Below are positions 35,988 to 44,760 of a stretch of DNA of 64,000 bases, piece after piece; position 1 is the first letter of the stretch, and every line of letters starts with the position of its first letter. The stretch is from the NCBI GenBank assembly GCA_900547035.1, contig URFM01000006.1, positions 42,637-106,636 on the forward strand, in the 5' to 3' direction. Both the position numbers and the translations under genes were made by a program. Below the pieces are notes generated by a model. The model had not been told where the DNA came from and ran no database searches. It saw only the letters and a list, made by a program, of their open reading frames with translations. The DNA is from an uncultured Clostridium sp. (GTDB lineage Bacteria > Bacillota > Clostridia > Lachnospirales > Lachnospiraceae).

Positions 35988-36672
35988 TATTGCTGCTTCC
36001 GTGCTTGCACGGCTGAAAAACAAGGCTGCTGAAAGCGGTAGGAGTTATCAACTCTGCTTGCAGCTCTTTTGTCAGGAGGAATTCCTCCGCCGCTTGGAGA
36101 AATCCAAATATGCAGAAAATCTCGTGTTAAAAGGCGGATTGTTTCTCTATTCTCTGACTAACTTTGACAGTCGGGTAACTGTGGATGTGGACTTTCTGCT
36201 TCGGCAAATACCAAATACTCCGGAACAATTAAAATCCATTTTGGAGGACATTATTGTTGTTCCTACCGGCAATGATTTTATAACCTTTGAGATTAAGGAT
36301 GTTGCTCCTATTGCCATCACTAAAAAGTATGCGGGAATCGGTGCCTCTATCGTTGCCCATATCAAAAATACACGAACGCCGTTCAGCATTGATTTTGACG
36401 GCAAGGTACTTGCTGAGGCACTGGAGAAAACTTTTGTAAATCGTGAACACGCCTTTACGATTGAACAGTTCGAACAGGTTATGAGCTTTGCAGACGATTC
36501 TGCTATGCAGAAAAAGTGGAAAGCATTCTGTCGTAAAATTGATACGAAAACTGATGATTACAGCAAAGTGCTTGAAATAATCAAGGTGTTTTTGACAAAA
36601 CCTTTTATGGCGGTGGTCGGAGATAAAGAATTTACTGAAAAATGGTCTGCCTCTAATGCCGGTTGGATGTAA
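35980..36672 (+). CDS. AbiEii-family nucleotidyltransferase, apparently internally deleted
   Basis: 230 residues against 280 for the copy at 3174. K51-G52-G53 and D69-x-D71 are present at exactly the same positions as in that copy. After the strand TRTPFSIDF the sequence jumps straight to the C-terminal helices (DGKVLAEALEKTF). The blocks NLETVLAEKLETI and RMRDFYDI of the other copy have no counterpart, about 50-60 residues missing in frame. The reading frame stays open to a normal stop. The toxin may be inactive or altered while its antitoxin is kept. Confidence 0.75.
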   Translation: MADIAASVLARLKNKAAESGRSYQLCLQLFCQEEFLRRLEKSKYAENLVLKGGLFLYSLTNFDSRVTVDVDFLLRQIPNTPEQLKSILEDIIVVPTGNDFITFEIKDVAPIAITKKYAGIGASIVAHIKNTRTPFSIDFDGKVLAEALEKTFVNREHAFTIEQFEQVMSFADDSAMQKKWKAFCRKIDTKTDDYSKVLEIIKVFLTKPFMAVVGDKEFTEKWSASNAGWM

Positions 36673-36746
36673 TAGGATGAAAATGGACTTTAAAGATAAA
36701 TTTCTCGCTCACCACGGTCAAATCCCTCAAATCCTTGTGTTGCCCA

Positions 36747-36779
36747 TGAGAGGCCGGAGCCCAAAGCTCCCGCCTCTCA
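36747..36779. terminator. Hairpin between the AbiEii and alsS genes
   Basis: TGAGAGGCCGGAGC pairs with GCTCCCGCCTCTCA (one mismatch). It lies between convergent genes; the T-tract is poor on both sides. Confidence 0.5.
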
Positions 36780-36790
36780 AATTTCCAAAT

Positions 36791-38482
36791 CTATTCCCCC
36801 ATCTTCAGCTTTTCCATCACTTCCTTCAAATGACTAGTCAGCTTCGTATTCTCCCTGTAATCGATGGGGCAGTCGATGATGGCCGGCCTCCCGGCCTCAA
36901 AGGCTTCCTCCAGAGTAGGAATCAGATCCTCCGTCCGATTCAGCCGGAATCCCTTCACCCCCATGCTCTCCGCCATGGCCGCGAAATCCGGATTGCCAAA
37001 ATCCACATCACAGTGGAATCCGAACCGGTCCTCCTGCTTCCACTTAATCAAGCCGTAACTGCCGTCGTTTACGATCAGCACCACAATGGGAACTCCCAGG
37101 CGCACTGCCGTCTCCATCTCCTGGCAGTTCATCAGGAAACCTCCGTCCCCGGCGATGGCCAGGACCCGCCGGTTCGGATCCACCAGCTTGGCCGCCACCG
37201 CTCCCGGAACAGCCATTCCCATGGAGGCGAATCCATTGGAAATCAGACAGGTCTGAGGCTTATAGCAGTTGTAATGGCGGGAAATCCACATCTTGTGGGC
37301 GCCTACATCGGAAATCACAATGTCGTCCGGCCCCATAATCCGCCGGATGTCGTACAGCAGCTTCTGAGGCTTCACCGGAAAGGAAACATCCTCCCTCCAC
37401 TGCTCGTACTCCTGCACCAGCATCTCCTTAATCTTCAGCGCCTCCTTAGGCTCCTCCTTGGGTATACATTTAAATGCCAGCCGCAGCAGGGAATCGCTGA
37501 TATCCCCCACCACCTCCGTATCCGGCTGATAGAGCTTATTGACATGGGCGGGACGGGAATCAATGTGAAGAATCTTCCGGTTTCCGTCCCAGTTCCATTT
37601 CACCGGGGCCAGCTCCACGATGTCGTATCCCACGGCAATCACCAGGTCCGCCTGCTCCAGAATCAGGTTGGTGTAATCCTCCTGAGGGATTCCCACCGTC
37701 CACATGGAATAAGGATTTTTCCAGGAAATCATTCCCTTGGCCATCATGGTGTTCACCACGGGAATTTTCAGTTGAACGGCAAATTCCGTCAGCGCCTCTG
37801 ATGCCCTCGCCCGGACAGCGGAATGTCCCACCAGCACCACCGGCTTTCTGGCTCTGGCAATCTCCGCCGCCGCCTGCTCCAGAACATCCTCCTCCGCGCA
37901 CTCCCTACCGGAAACGGGGCGGTTTAACAGTCTTTGGGCTACTCCCTGAGGCACCTGTTCCCTTGCCACATCCTCCGGAATACAGATGTGGGTGGCCCCG
38001 GGACGCTCGCTTTCCGCGTACTTGAAAGCCAGGCGCACAATCTCTCCCACAGATTCCGGCCGCATAATCATCTTGGTTCTCTTGGTAATGGGGCGGAACA
38101 GACTTTCCAAATCCAGAAACTGGTGGGAAGTCAGATGCATCTTCGCCGTGGACACCTGAGCCGTCACCGCCACCAGGGGAGCGCCGTCCCCGTTGGCGTC
38201 CGCCACCCCCGTAATCAGGTTGGTGGCCCCGGGTCCCAGAGTGGAAAAGCAGATTCCCGCCTTTCCCGTCAGACGTCCGTACACATCCGCCATAAAGGCA
38301 GCGCCCTGCTCGTGGCGGACCAAAATCACCTGAATCTGCTTGGATTGGTGGAGGGCGTTCATCAAATCCAGGTTCTCCTCCCCCGGAATCCCGAACACAT
38401 ACTCCACTCCCTCATGCTCCAGGGCGCGGACAAACATCTCCGCCACCGTCATTGGTTCTGCCGGCATTTCTTCTGTTTTCAT
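36791..38482 (-). CDS. alsS: Acetolactate synthase, catabolic type
   Basis: 563 residues. ThDP enzyme: the catalytic Glu in VRHEQGAAFMADVYGRL near residue 56, FSTLGPGATNL, and the ThDP/Mg motif GDGGFLMNCQEMETA...VND near residue 446. It condenses two pyruvates to 2-acetolactate. The FAD-free catabolic class is suggested by the absence of a regulatory small subunit or other ilv genes nearby; no acetolactate decarboxylase is present in the window. Its start overlaps the stop of the cytidylate-kinase-like gene by four bases. Confidence 0.9.
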   Translation of the reverse strand: MKTEEMPAEPMTVAEMFVRALEHEGVEYVFGIPGEENLDLMNALHQSKQIQVILVRHEQGAAFMADVYGRLTGKAGICFSTLGPGATNLITGVADANGDGAPLVAVTAQVSTAKMHLTSHQFLDLESLFRPITKRTKMIMRPESVGEIVRLAFKYAESERPGATHICIPEDVAREQVPQGVAQRLLNRPVSGRECAEEDVLEQAAAEIARARKPVVLVGHSAVRARASEALTEFAVQLKIPVVNTMMAKGMISWKNPYSMWTVGIPQEDYTNLILEQADLVIAVGYDIVELAPVKWNWDGNRKILHIDSRPAHVNKLYQPDTEVVGDISDSLLRLAFKCIPKEEPKEALKIKEMLVQEYEQWREDVSFPVKPQKLLYDIRRIMGPDDIVISDVGAHKMWISRHYNCYKPQTCLISNGFASMGMAVPGAVAAKLVDPNRRVLAIAGDGGFLMNCQEMETAVRLGVPIVVLIVNDGSYGLIKWKQEDRFGFHCDVDFGNPDFAAMAESMGVKGFRLNRTEDLIPTLEEAFEAGRPAIIDCPIDYRENTKLTSHLKEVMEKLKMGE

Positions 38483-39129
38483 CCTTCAAGTCCTCCCGCA
38501 AAAGCCCAGGGGCATTTCACCCGCAGGGCACTTTTTATAATTTCAATACTCCGGTCGTCTCCCAGACGCCCGTTATTTAACGTCAAATCGTAATTCACCG
38601 GGTTGGTCCAGTAATTTCCCTTCGTATAGTAGCGATAATATTCCGCCCGGTACTTATCCGTATTGTGAATCATCTCGTGGGCCTCCGGCTCGCTGACGCC
38701 CATCCGCTTCATCACCCGCTTTAAGCAAAAACTCCTTGGCGCTTCAATATAGACGCTCAGAACATTATCAAAATCTTTCAGCACATAATCAGCGCATTTT
38801 CCCACGATAATGCAGCTCTCCGCCATCACCAGCTCCCGTATAATCTTGGTCTGAAACTCGAAAAGCCGGTCGTCGGAGGAAAATTCCTTTTTCTGGGGAA
38901 CCGGCACCAGGCGCTTCTGAAGACGCCGCAGCTGGCTGGTCAGATAGGTTCCCCTCAGCCGCTCGTCCACCTCCACAAAGTCCTGCTCGTCCCTTCCGCT
39001 GTACTGAGCCGCCAGCGTCAAAATCCGGTTCTCATAGCTGTGGATTCCCAGCTCATCCGCCAGGCGGGAAGCGATTTCCCGCCCCCCGGAGCCAAAGCCC
39101 CGGGCAATGGTTATGGCATAGGTTTTCAT
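38479..39129 (-). CDS. Cytidylate kinase-like family protein
   Basis: 216 residues. N-terminal P-loop variant ITIARGFGSGGREIASRLAD (residues about 6-25) and the block ESCIIVGKCADYVL place it in the cytidylate-kinase-like (AAA_26/Cmk2) family common in Clostridia. Whether it phosphorylates CMP is doubtful; a true cmk is usually elsewhere. It is translationally coupled to alsS and lies just after the amidohydrolase gene (54 bp). Confidence 0.8.
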   Translation of the reverse strand: MKTYAITIARGFGSGGREIASRLADELGIHSYENRILTLAAQYSGRDEQDFVEVDERLRGTYLTSQLRRLQKRLVPVPQKKEFSSDDRLFEFQTKIIRELVMAESCIIVGKCADYVLKDFDNVLSVYIEAPRSFCLKRVMKRMGVSEPEAHEMIHNTDKYRAEYYRYYTKGNYWTNPVNYDLTLNNGRLGDDRSIEIIKSALRVKCPWAFAGGLEG

Positions 39130-39183
39130 CTCGTTCTCCTCCCTGATTCTATCCTTTTCCCGGAACAGCAGCTGTTCCGAACA

Positions 39184-40641
39184 TCATCCCAGAAAGCTGC
39201 TCATAGCCCTGGGCGCAACCTCGTCCGGAATGGGAATGTAGCACTGCCCCTGGAAATCCTCCTCAAACATCTCCCTGGCCTTTTTCAGAAGGGCAGGGTC
39301 CTCCATAAGCCGCATGGCCGCCAGGGCCATCACCTTTCCGGCAAAGAGCATCCCCTTGTGGGCCATGGAAGATTTTCCCTGGGATACGACCTGCCAGGAA
39401 TGTCCCGGCGTGGCGGGGGCCCAGGTGGCCGCATGAATCTGGGCCGTAGGGCACATCCAGCTCACATCCCCCACATCGGTGGAGCCGCCCTCCGCCTTTA
39501 CGATGTGAATCGGTTCATAGGGAACGATGAAATCCCGGATGGCGTGATTCTTTCTCTCTTTCAAAAAAGCAATATTTTCCGGAATCAGACAGTCCGCCGT
39601 AATCCGCTCATAGGTGCTGTCCTCGACTCCGGGAACAGTGGCAGTGTAAGCGGCGGCTTTTTCATATTCCTCCTCCGTATAGGAAGGCGCTCCCACCTCC
39701 TCCATGGCCTGGGCCAATACCTGCTCCAGCACCCGGTTGGACACCATATTGGCACAGGACTTAATCAGGCTTTTTTCTACCTGGGTATCGGTCATCATGG
39801 CCGCCCCTTTAGCGATGCGGTCCACCCGCTCGTAAAGCTCTTTGGCATGATCCACCCTTGGGGAGCGGATTAAATAGATGGCCTTCGCCTCGCTCTGAAC
39901 CACATTGGGGGAATATCCGCCGGTGTCAATGATGGAATAGTGGACTCTGGCCTTATCCTCCATATGCTCCCGGAGAAAATTGGCTCCCACATTCATCAGC
40001 TCCAGGCCGTCCAGAGCGCTCCTTCCCATCTCCGGGCAGGCGGCGGCGTGGGCGCTTCTGCCGTGAAAGCTGTACAGAACCTGAAAATTCGCCAGAGAGC
40101 TGTCCTTGCTCACCTCATTTACCGTGGAGGGGTGCCAGGTGATGGCGCAGTCCAGGTCCCGGAAGGCCCCGCCTCTTGCCATAAACGCCTTGCCGGAGCA
40201 GCCCTCCTCCCCGGGACAGCCGTAGAAAATCACCGTTCCCTCGTGTCCGTCCTCCAGATAGTTTTTCACAGCCAGAGCAGCCGCCACAGAACCCGCTCCC
40301 AGCAGATTGTGGCCGCAGCCGTGACCGCTGGCCCCTGAAATCAGGGGCTCCTTTTCCAGCAAATCCGCCTTCTGGCTCATTCCGGAAAGAGCGTCAAACT
40401 CTCCCAAAATCCCGATACGGGGTTTTCCCTGACCAAAGGAAGCGGTAAAAGCCGTCTCCACCCCGTAGGCATGGTCCGTCAGCTCAAAGCCCTCTGCCTT
40501 CAGAAAATCCTTCAGGGTCTCCACGGACTTATACTCGGAAAATGCGGTCTCCGCAAATCCCCATATGGCGTCGCTTAACTGTTCCAGCCCCTCTCTCTTC
40601 CGGTCAATTTCTTTCAAATATTCTTTCAGTCTGTCTCCCAT
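39184..40641 (-). CDS. M20-family amidohydrolase, AbgB-like (p-aminobenzoyl-glutamate hydrolase type)
   Basis: 485 residues from the ATG at 40641, preceded by AGGAGGATACAATT. Motifs GEFDALSGMSQ and SGHGCGHNLLGAGS carry the metal ligands, and LYSFHGRSAHAAACPEMGRSALDG marks the dimerisation domain (given here in part; it starts near residue 195). AbgB with AbgA cleaves p-aminobenzoyl-glutamate; no AbgA is adjacent. Following an oligopeptide transporter, it may instead be an aminoacylase or carboxypeptidase for imported peptides. Confidence 0.85.
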   Translation of the reverse strand: MGDRLKEYLKEIDRKREGLEQLSDAIWGFAETAFSEYKSVETLKDFLKAEGFELTDHAYGVETAFTASFGQGKPRIGILGEFDALSGMSQKADLLEKEPLISGASGHGCGHNLLGAGSVAAALAVKNYLEDGHEGTVIFYGCPGEEGCSGKAFMARGGAFRDLDCAITWHPSTVNEVSKDSSLANFQVLYSFHGRSAHAAACPEMGRSALDGLELMNVGANFLREHMEDKARVHYSIIDTGGYSPNVVQSEAKAIYLIRSPRVDHAKELYERVDRIAKGAAMMTDTQVEKSLIKSCANMVSNRVLEQVLAQAMEEVGAPSYTEEEYEKAAAYTATVPGVEDSTYERITADCLIPENIAFLKERKNHAIRDFIVPYEPIHIVKAEGGSTDVGDVSWMCPTAQIHAATWAPATPGHSWQVVSQGKSSMAHKGMLFAGKVMALAAMRLMEDPALLKKAREMFEEDFQGQCYIPIPDEVAPRAMSSFLG

Positions 40642-40665
40642 AATTGTATCCTCCTGCCTCACCTT

Positions 40666-41643
40666 TTACAAATTCCCTGCCTTCAGACAGGCCACCTTAT
40701 GCCCCGGCTTTACCTCCTTCAGCTCAGGCTTTCCCAGGGAACATTCCTCTGTAGCGTAGGGACAGCGGGTGTGGAATACGCAGCCCGAGGGAGGATTCAT
40801 GGGGGATGGAAGTTCTCCCTTCAGATTAATCCGTTCCCGCTTGTGGTGGGGGTCCGGGTTTGGCACCGCCGACAGCAGGGCCTTGGCATAGGGATGGAGG
40901 GTATTGGAAAACAGCTCCTCCGTTTCCGCCTCCTCCATCATATTTCCCAGATACATGACCCCGATGCGGTCGGAAACGTATCTCACCACGCTCATATCGT
41001 GGGCGATAAACAGAAATGAGATGCCCTCCTTCTCCCTCAAATCCTGAAGAAGATTGATAATCTGGGCCTGGATGGATACGTCCAGGGCGGACACCGGCTC
41101 GTCGCAGATGATGATTTTCGGATTTAAAATCAGCGCTCGGGCCAGACCAATCCTCTGCCTCTGCCCTCCGGAAAATTCATGGGGATAGCGGTAAAAATGT
41201 TCCAGCCGCAGGCCCACCTTTTCCAGAATCTCCAGGGCCGCCTCCATCCGCTGGGATTTGGAGCCGATTCCGTGAATCTCCAGGGCTTCCATCAAAATAT
41301 CTCCCACCTTCTGCCTGGGGTCCAGGGAGGTGTAGGGATCCTGAAAGACCATCTGTACATCCTGCCGCATGTTCCGAAGGTCATGACCGTGGAGTCCGGT
41401 AATCTCCTTTCCCAGAATCTGTACTTTTCCCTCGGTGGGCTCCGTCAGACGGATTAAGGTCCGTCCCAGGGTGCTTTTTCCGCAGCCGGTTTCTCCTACC
41501 AGCCCGTAGATTTCTCCCTTTTTCACCTCCAGGTCCACGCCGTCCACCGCCTTCACCATCCGCTTGGGGCGTCCCAGCCCGCCCTGGACGGGAAAATATT
41601 TTTTCACCTGTTCCGCTCTCAGTACAACGCTGCCGTTCTCCAT
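40666..41643 (-). CDS. oppF: Oligopeptide/dipeptide ABC transporter ATP-binding protein (OppF type)
   Basis: 325 residues. Walker A GETGCGKST near residue 51, signature FSGGQRQRIGLARAL, Walker B IIICDEPVSALD, and the C-terminal oligopeptide-specific cysteine region ([14 protein letters not shown]) that can hold an iron-sulfur cluster. It energises peptide import together with OppD. It follows oppD by about 20 bp and precedes the amidohydrolase gene by 24 bp. Confidence 0.92.
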   Translation of the reverse strand: MENGSVVLRAEQVKKYFPVQGGLGRPKRMVKAVDGVDLEVKKGEIYGLVGETGCGKSTLGRTLIRLTEPTEGKVQILGKEITGLHGHDLRNMRQDVQMVFQDPYTSLDPRQKVGDILMEALEIHGIGSKSQRMEAALEILEKVGLRLEHFYRYPHEFSGGQRQRIGLARALILNPKIIICDEPVSALDVSIQAQIINLLQDLREKEGISFLFIAHDMSVVRYVSDRIGVMYLGNMMEEAETEELFSNTLHPYAKALLSAVPNPDPHHKRERINLKGELPSPMNPPSGCVFHTRCPYATEECSLGKPELKEVKPGHKVACLKAGNL

Positions 41644-41662
41644 TCCGTTCGCCTCCCTCTTT

Positions 41663-42637
41663 TCATCCTTGGGCCATCAGGCATCTGGCCTTCTGGCCGT
41701 TTCCAAAGCTCTTAAGCTCCGGCATTTTCCGGCTGCACTCCTCGGTGGCGTATGGACACCTGGGAGCAAACCGGCAGCCCTCGGGAATCTGGCTCAAAAG
41801 CGGAACCGTGCCCTTAATCTGATACAGCCGCTCCCCTCTCCCCGTATCCAGCCTGGGGACGGAAGCCATCAGACCTCTGGTGTAGGGGTGGATGGGCCGG
41901 TCAAATATATCCTCCACCGAGCCTTCCTCCACAATCTGCCCCAGATACATAACAATCACCCTCTGACAGGTTTCCGCCACTACCGCCAAATCGTGGGTAA
42001 TCAGCATCACACCCATCTGAAGCTTCCGGTTCATATCCACGATCAGGTCCATAATCTGGGCCTGGATAGTCACGTCCAGAGCCGTGGTCGGCTCGTCGGC
42101 AATTAAAATCCTGGGTCCGCAGGCCAGGGCCACCGCAATCATCACCCTCTGGCGCATGCCGCCGGACAGCTCAAAGGGATACTGGTAAAACCGCCTCTGA
42201 GGGTCCGGGATTCCCACCTGATCCAGAAGGTCGATGGCCTTCTCTTTGGCCTCCTTTTTCCCCATATCCTGATGGATGCGCAGGGATTCCATAATCTGAT
42301 TTCCCACCGTAAACACCGGGTTTAAGGAGCTTAGGGCGTCCTGAAAGACCATGGAAATCTCCTGTCCCCGGATTTTCTGCATCTCCTTCTCCGGCAGGTC
42401 GAAGAGGTTCTTCCCGTCAAAGGAAACCGTTCCCGAATATTTCGTGGTATTTTTCTCCTCGTACAGCCGCAGGATGGACTGGGAGGTCACACTTTTTCCG
42501 CAGCCGGATTCTCCCACGATACCCAGCATTTCTCCGGAATACACGTCAAAGGAAACTCCGTCTATGGCCTTCAGCCATCCCCGTTCCGTCTTAAAGCTGG
42601 TGCTTAAATCCTGAACCTCCAAAATCTTTTCTTCCAT
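41663..42637 (-). CDS. oppD: Oligopeptide/dipeptide ABC transporter ATP-binding protein (OppD type)
   Basis: 324 residues. Walker [10 protein letters not shown] near residue 41, signature [15 protein letters not shown], Walker [13 protein letters not shown], and the C-terminal [14 protein letters not shown] block. Partner of OppF in the same operon; it follows oppC by 15 bp. Confidence 0.92.
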   Translation of the reverse strand: MEEKILEVQDLSTSFKTERGWLKAIDGVSFDVYSGEMLGIVGESGCGKSVTSQSILRLYEEKNTTKYSGTVSFDGKNLFDLPEKEMQKIRGQEISMVFQDALSSLNPVFTVGNQIMESLRIHQDMGKKEAKEKAIDLLDQVGIPDPQRRFYQYPFELSGGMRQRVMIAVALACGPRILIADEPTTALDVTIQAQIMDLIVDMNRKLQMGVMLITHDLAVVAETCQRVIVMYLGQIVEEGSVEDIFDRPIHPYTRGLMASVPRLDTGRGERLYQIKGTVPLLSQIPEGCRFAPRCPYATEECSRKMPELKSFGNGQKARCLMAQG

Positions 42638-42652
42638 ATCCTTTTCCTCCCG

Positions 42653-43618
42653 TCAGCTGTTTTTCGGATCGATTAAATCCCGGATTCCATCTCCCAGGAG
42701 ATTCAGCCCAAGAACGGTGAGAGCCGTAAATGCCCCCGGAAACAGAACCATCCACCAGGCGTTGTAGATCACGCCCTTTCCCTCATTTAAAATATTTCCC
42801 CAACTGGGGGCGGGGGCGGGAACCCCGGCTCCCAGAAAGCTCAAAGCCGCTTCCGTAATGATAGCGGATGCGAACACAAAGGTTACCTGCACGATAACAG
42901 GAGAAAGAATATTGGGCGCCATATGCTTCCAGAGAATCCTGGATTTGCTGGCCCCCAGGCCCTTCATGGCCTCAATGTAGGTCTGCTCCCGGACCACCAG
43001 TGCCTGCCCTCTGGCCAGCCTTGCCATGCTGGGAACATTGACCACAATCAAACTGATGATCACATTCTTGATATCCGCTCCCAGGGCTGTCATCAATGTG
43101 ATAGCCAGCAGCGTGCTGGGAATGGCCTTTAAGCCGTCGCAAATCCGCATCAGGATATTATCCGCAATCTTGTTGGTGCTGGCGTAAAGTCCCACAATCA
43201 GGCCCAGAATCCCGGCTGAAAGTCCCACGGTAAAGCCCACCGTCAGGGAAATCCTGGCCCCGTAGAGCACTCTGGCAAATACGTCCCGCCCCATGGTATC
43301 CGTCCCAAACCAGTGCCGCGGACTGCAGCCCTGGAGACGTTCCGTTACATTCAGCTCCAATGGGTCGCTGGTGCAGATGACCGGAGCCAGAACCGCCATA
43401 ATGATAACCAGCAGCACTACGGCCAGGCCGAATACAGAGGCCTTGTTTCCCGTAAATTTCTTCAGGCGGATGGCCCTCTGTTCCTTTTCCAGCTGTTTTC
43501 TCACCCGCTCCATATCCCGTTCCGCCGCCGTCTCCCCGGCTTTCAGTTCCCCGGCCCTCAGATTTCCGCTTTCCGGATTACCGGCTTTCAATTTCAACAC
43601 ACCTTCCTGGTTCATCAT
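42653..43618 (-). CDS. oppC: Oligopeptide/dipeptide ABC transporter permease (OppC type)
   Basis: 321 residues. A charged N-terminal extension of about 55 residues with repeated KAG/ESGN/RAGELKAGE-like units precedes the first membrane segment. The permease domain carries FGTDTMGRDVFARVLYGARI and the EAA loop EAMKGLGASKSRILWKH. It forms the membrane channel with OppB. The repetitive Gly/Glu N-terminus is longer than usual for the family. Confidence 0.92.
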   Translation of the reverse strand: MMNQEGVLKLKAGNPESGNLRAGELKAGETAAERDMERVRKQLEKEQRAIRLKKFTGNKASVFGLAVVLLVIIMAVLAPVICTSDPLELNVTERLQGCSPRHWFGTDTMGRDVFARVLYGARISLTVGFTVGLSAGILGLIVGLYASTNKIADNILMRICDGLKAIPSTLLAITLMTALGADIKNVIISLIVVNVPSMARLARGQALVVREQTYIEAMKGLGASKSRILWKHMAPNILSPVIVQVTFVFASAIITEAALSFLGAGVPAPAPSWGNILNEGKGVIYNAWWMVLFPGAFTALTVLGLNLLGDGIRDLIDPKNS

Positions 43619-43630
43619 TCCAAATCCCTC

Positions 43631-44575
43631 CTAACTGACTCTGACCCTGGGGTCCACCAGGCCGTAGACAATATCAATCAGCATGGTCACCAGCACGTTA
43701 AATACCGCAATCAGCAGTACAATGGACTGAATCACATAATAATCCCGGCGTCCGATGGAATTGACCATCAGCTGCCCCAGGCCCGGTATGGCAAAAAGGC
43801 TTTCCACCACTGCCGCTCCTGCCAGAGCCTGCACAATACTCTGGCCAATCACGGTAATGACCGTCACCAGAGTATTTTTAAAAGCGTGCTTTGCGATTAG
43901 GAAAAACTCCTTCACACCCTTGGCTTTCGCCATTTTCATATAATCGCTTCCCAGGACCTCCAGCATGGAAGCCCTGGTCATGCGCATCATCAGAGCCGCG
44001 TTCATAAAGCCCAGGGTAATGGCCGGCAGACATAAGGAGCGCAGATGAGCCGCCATTCCCTGGCTGGGAGGAACATATCCGGAAACCGGAAACCATTTAA
44101 GCCTTACGGCAAACAGCAGCATGAGAAACAGTCCCAGAAGGAAACTTGGAAGGGAAATTCCGGCCAGAGAAATCACCGTAACGGAGTGGTCTACAATGGC
44201 CCCCTTTTTCCTGGCCGCAATCATTCCCAATGGAATGGCGATGACCGCCGCAATGATCAGAGAGTACAGAGACAGAAACACTGTGGGCTGCAGGTGGCTT
44301 AAAATCATGGAAAGCACCGTTTCATTTCCTGATACGCTCTCCCCGAAATCCCCGTGGAGCACGTTGCCGACCCAGACCACATACTGCTCCAAAAGAGGAC
44401 GGTTCAGCCCCATCCGCTCCCGAAGGGCCGCGATATCCGCCTCTGTGGCCATATCTCCCAACATAGCGGCAGCCGGGTCACCGGGAACCAGGTGAACCAG
44501 CAGAAATACCACCACGGAAACCACAAACAGCACCGGGATCACCGATAAAATCCGTTTTACTAAAAATCTTCCCAT
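43631..44575 (-). CDS. oppB: Oligopeptide/dipeptide ABC transporter permease (OppB type)
   Basis: 314 residues. Begins LVKRILSVIPVLFVVSVVVF, then HLVPGDPAAAM (typical OppB/DppB) and the loop MAKAKGVKEFFLIAKHAFKN; six membrane segments. It lies after oppA, separated by 185 bp that contain a stable hairpin, and 12 bp before oppC. Confidence 0.92.
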   Translation of the reverse strand: MGRFLVKRILSVIPVLFVVSVVVFLLVHLVPGDPAAAMLGDMATEADIAALRERMGLNRPLLEQYVVWVGNVLHGDFGESVSGNETVLSMILSHLQPTVFLSLYSLIIAAVIAIPLGMIAARKKGAIVDHSVTVISLAGISLPSFLLGLFLMLLFAVRLKWFPVSGYVPPSQGMAAHLRSLCLPAITLGFMNAALMMRMTRASMLEVLGSDYMKMAKAKGVKEFFLIAKHAFKNTLVTVITVIGQSIVQALAGAAVVESLFAIPGLGQLMVNSIGRRDYYVIQSIVLLIAVFNVLVTMLIDIVYGLVDPRVRVS

Positions 44576-44642
44576 AATCCTCTTCCTTTCACTCCGCCAA
44601 ACGGGACTCCCGACGCTTTCCGGCGGTTTCTTTCAAATGCAG

Positions 44643-44683
44643 GGAGGCCTTTTGGAACCTCACCCGTGTTCCAAAAGACCTCC
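44643..44683 (-). other. Intercistronic hairpin between oppA and oppB
   Basis: GAGGCCTTTTGGAAC (44644-44658) pairs with GTTCCAAAAGACCTC (44668-44682) with one mismatch. There is no following T-run, so it is more likely an mRNA-stabilising or processing element that raises oppA over downstream genes than a full terminator. Confidence 0.6.
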
Positions 44684-44760
44684 TTGTCTTTCACCACTCT
44701 CTATTTACTAAACCGTTGCTTTCCTGACCTCATCCTGCTCTTCATCTTCCACTCTTCATC

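Noticed and set aside
36656..37801. 381-codon plus-strand ORF following the second AbiEii
   Set aside because: It is almost wholly antisense to alsS; composition is His/Leu/Pro-rich and no start signal is present.
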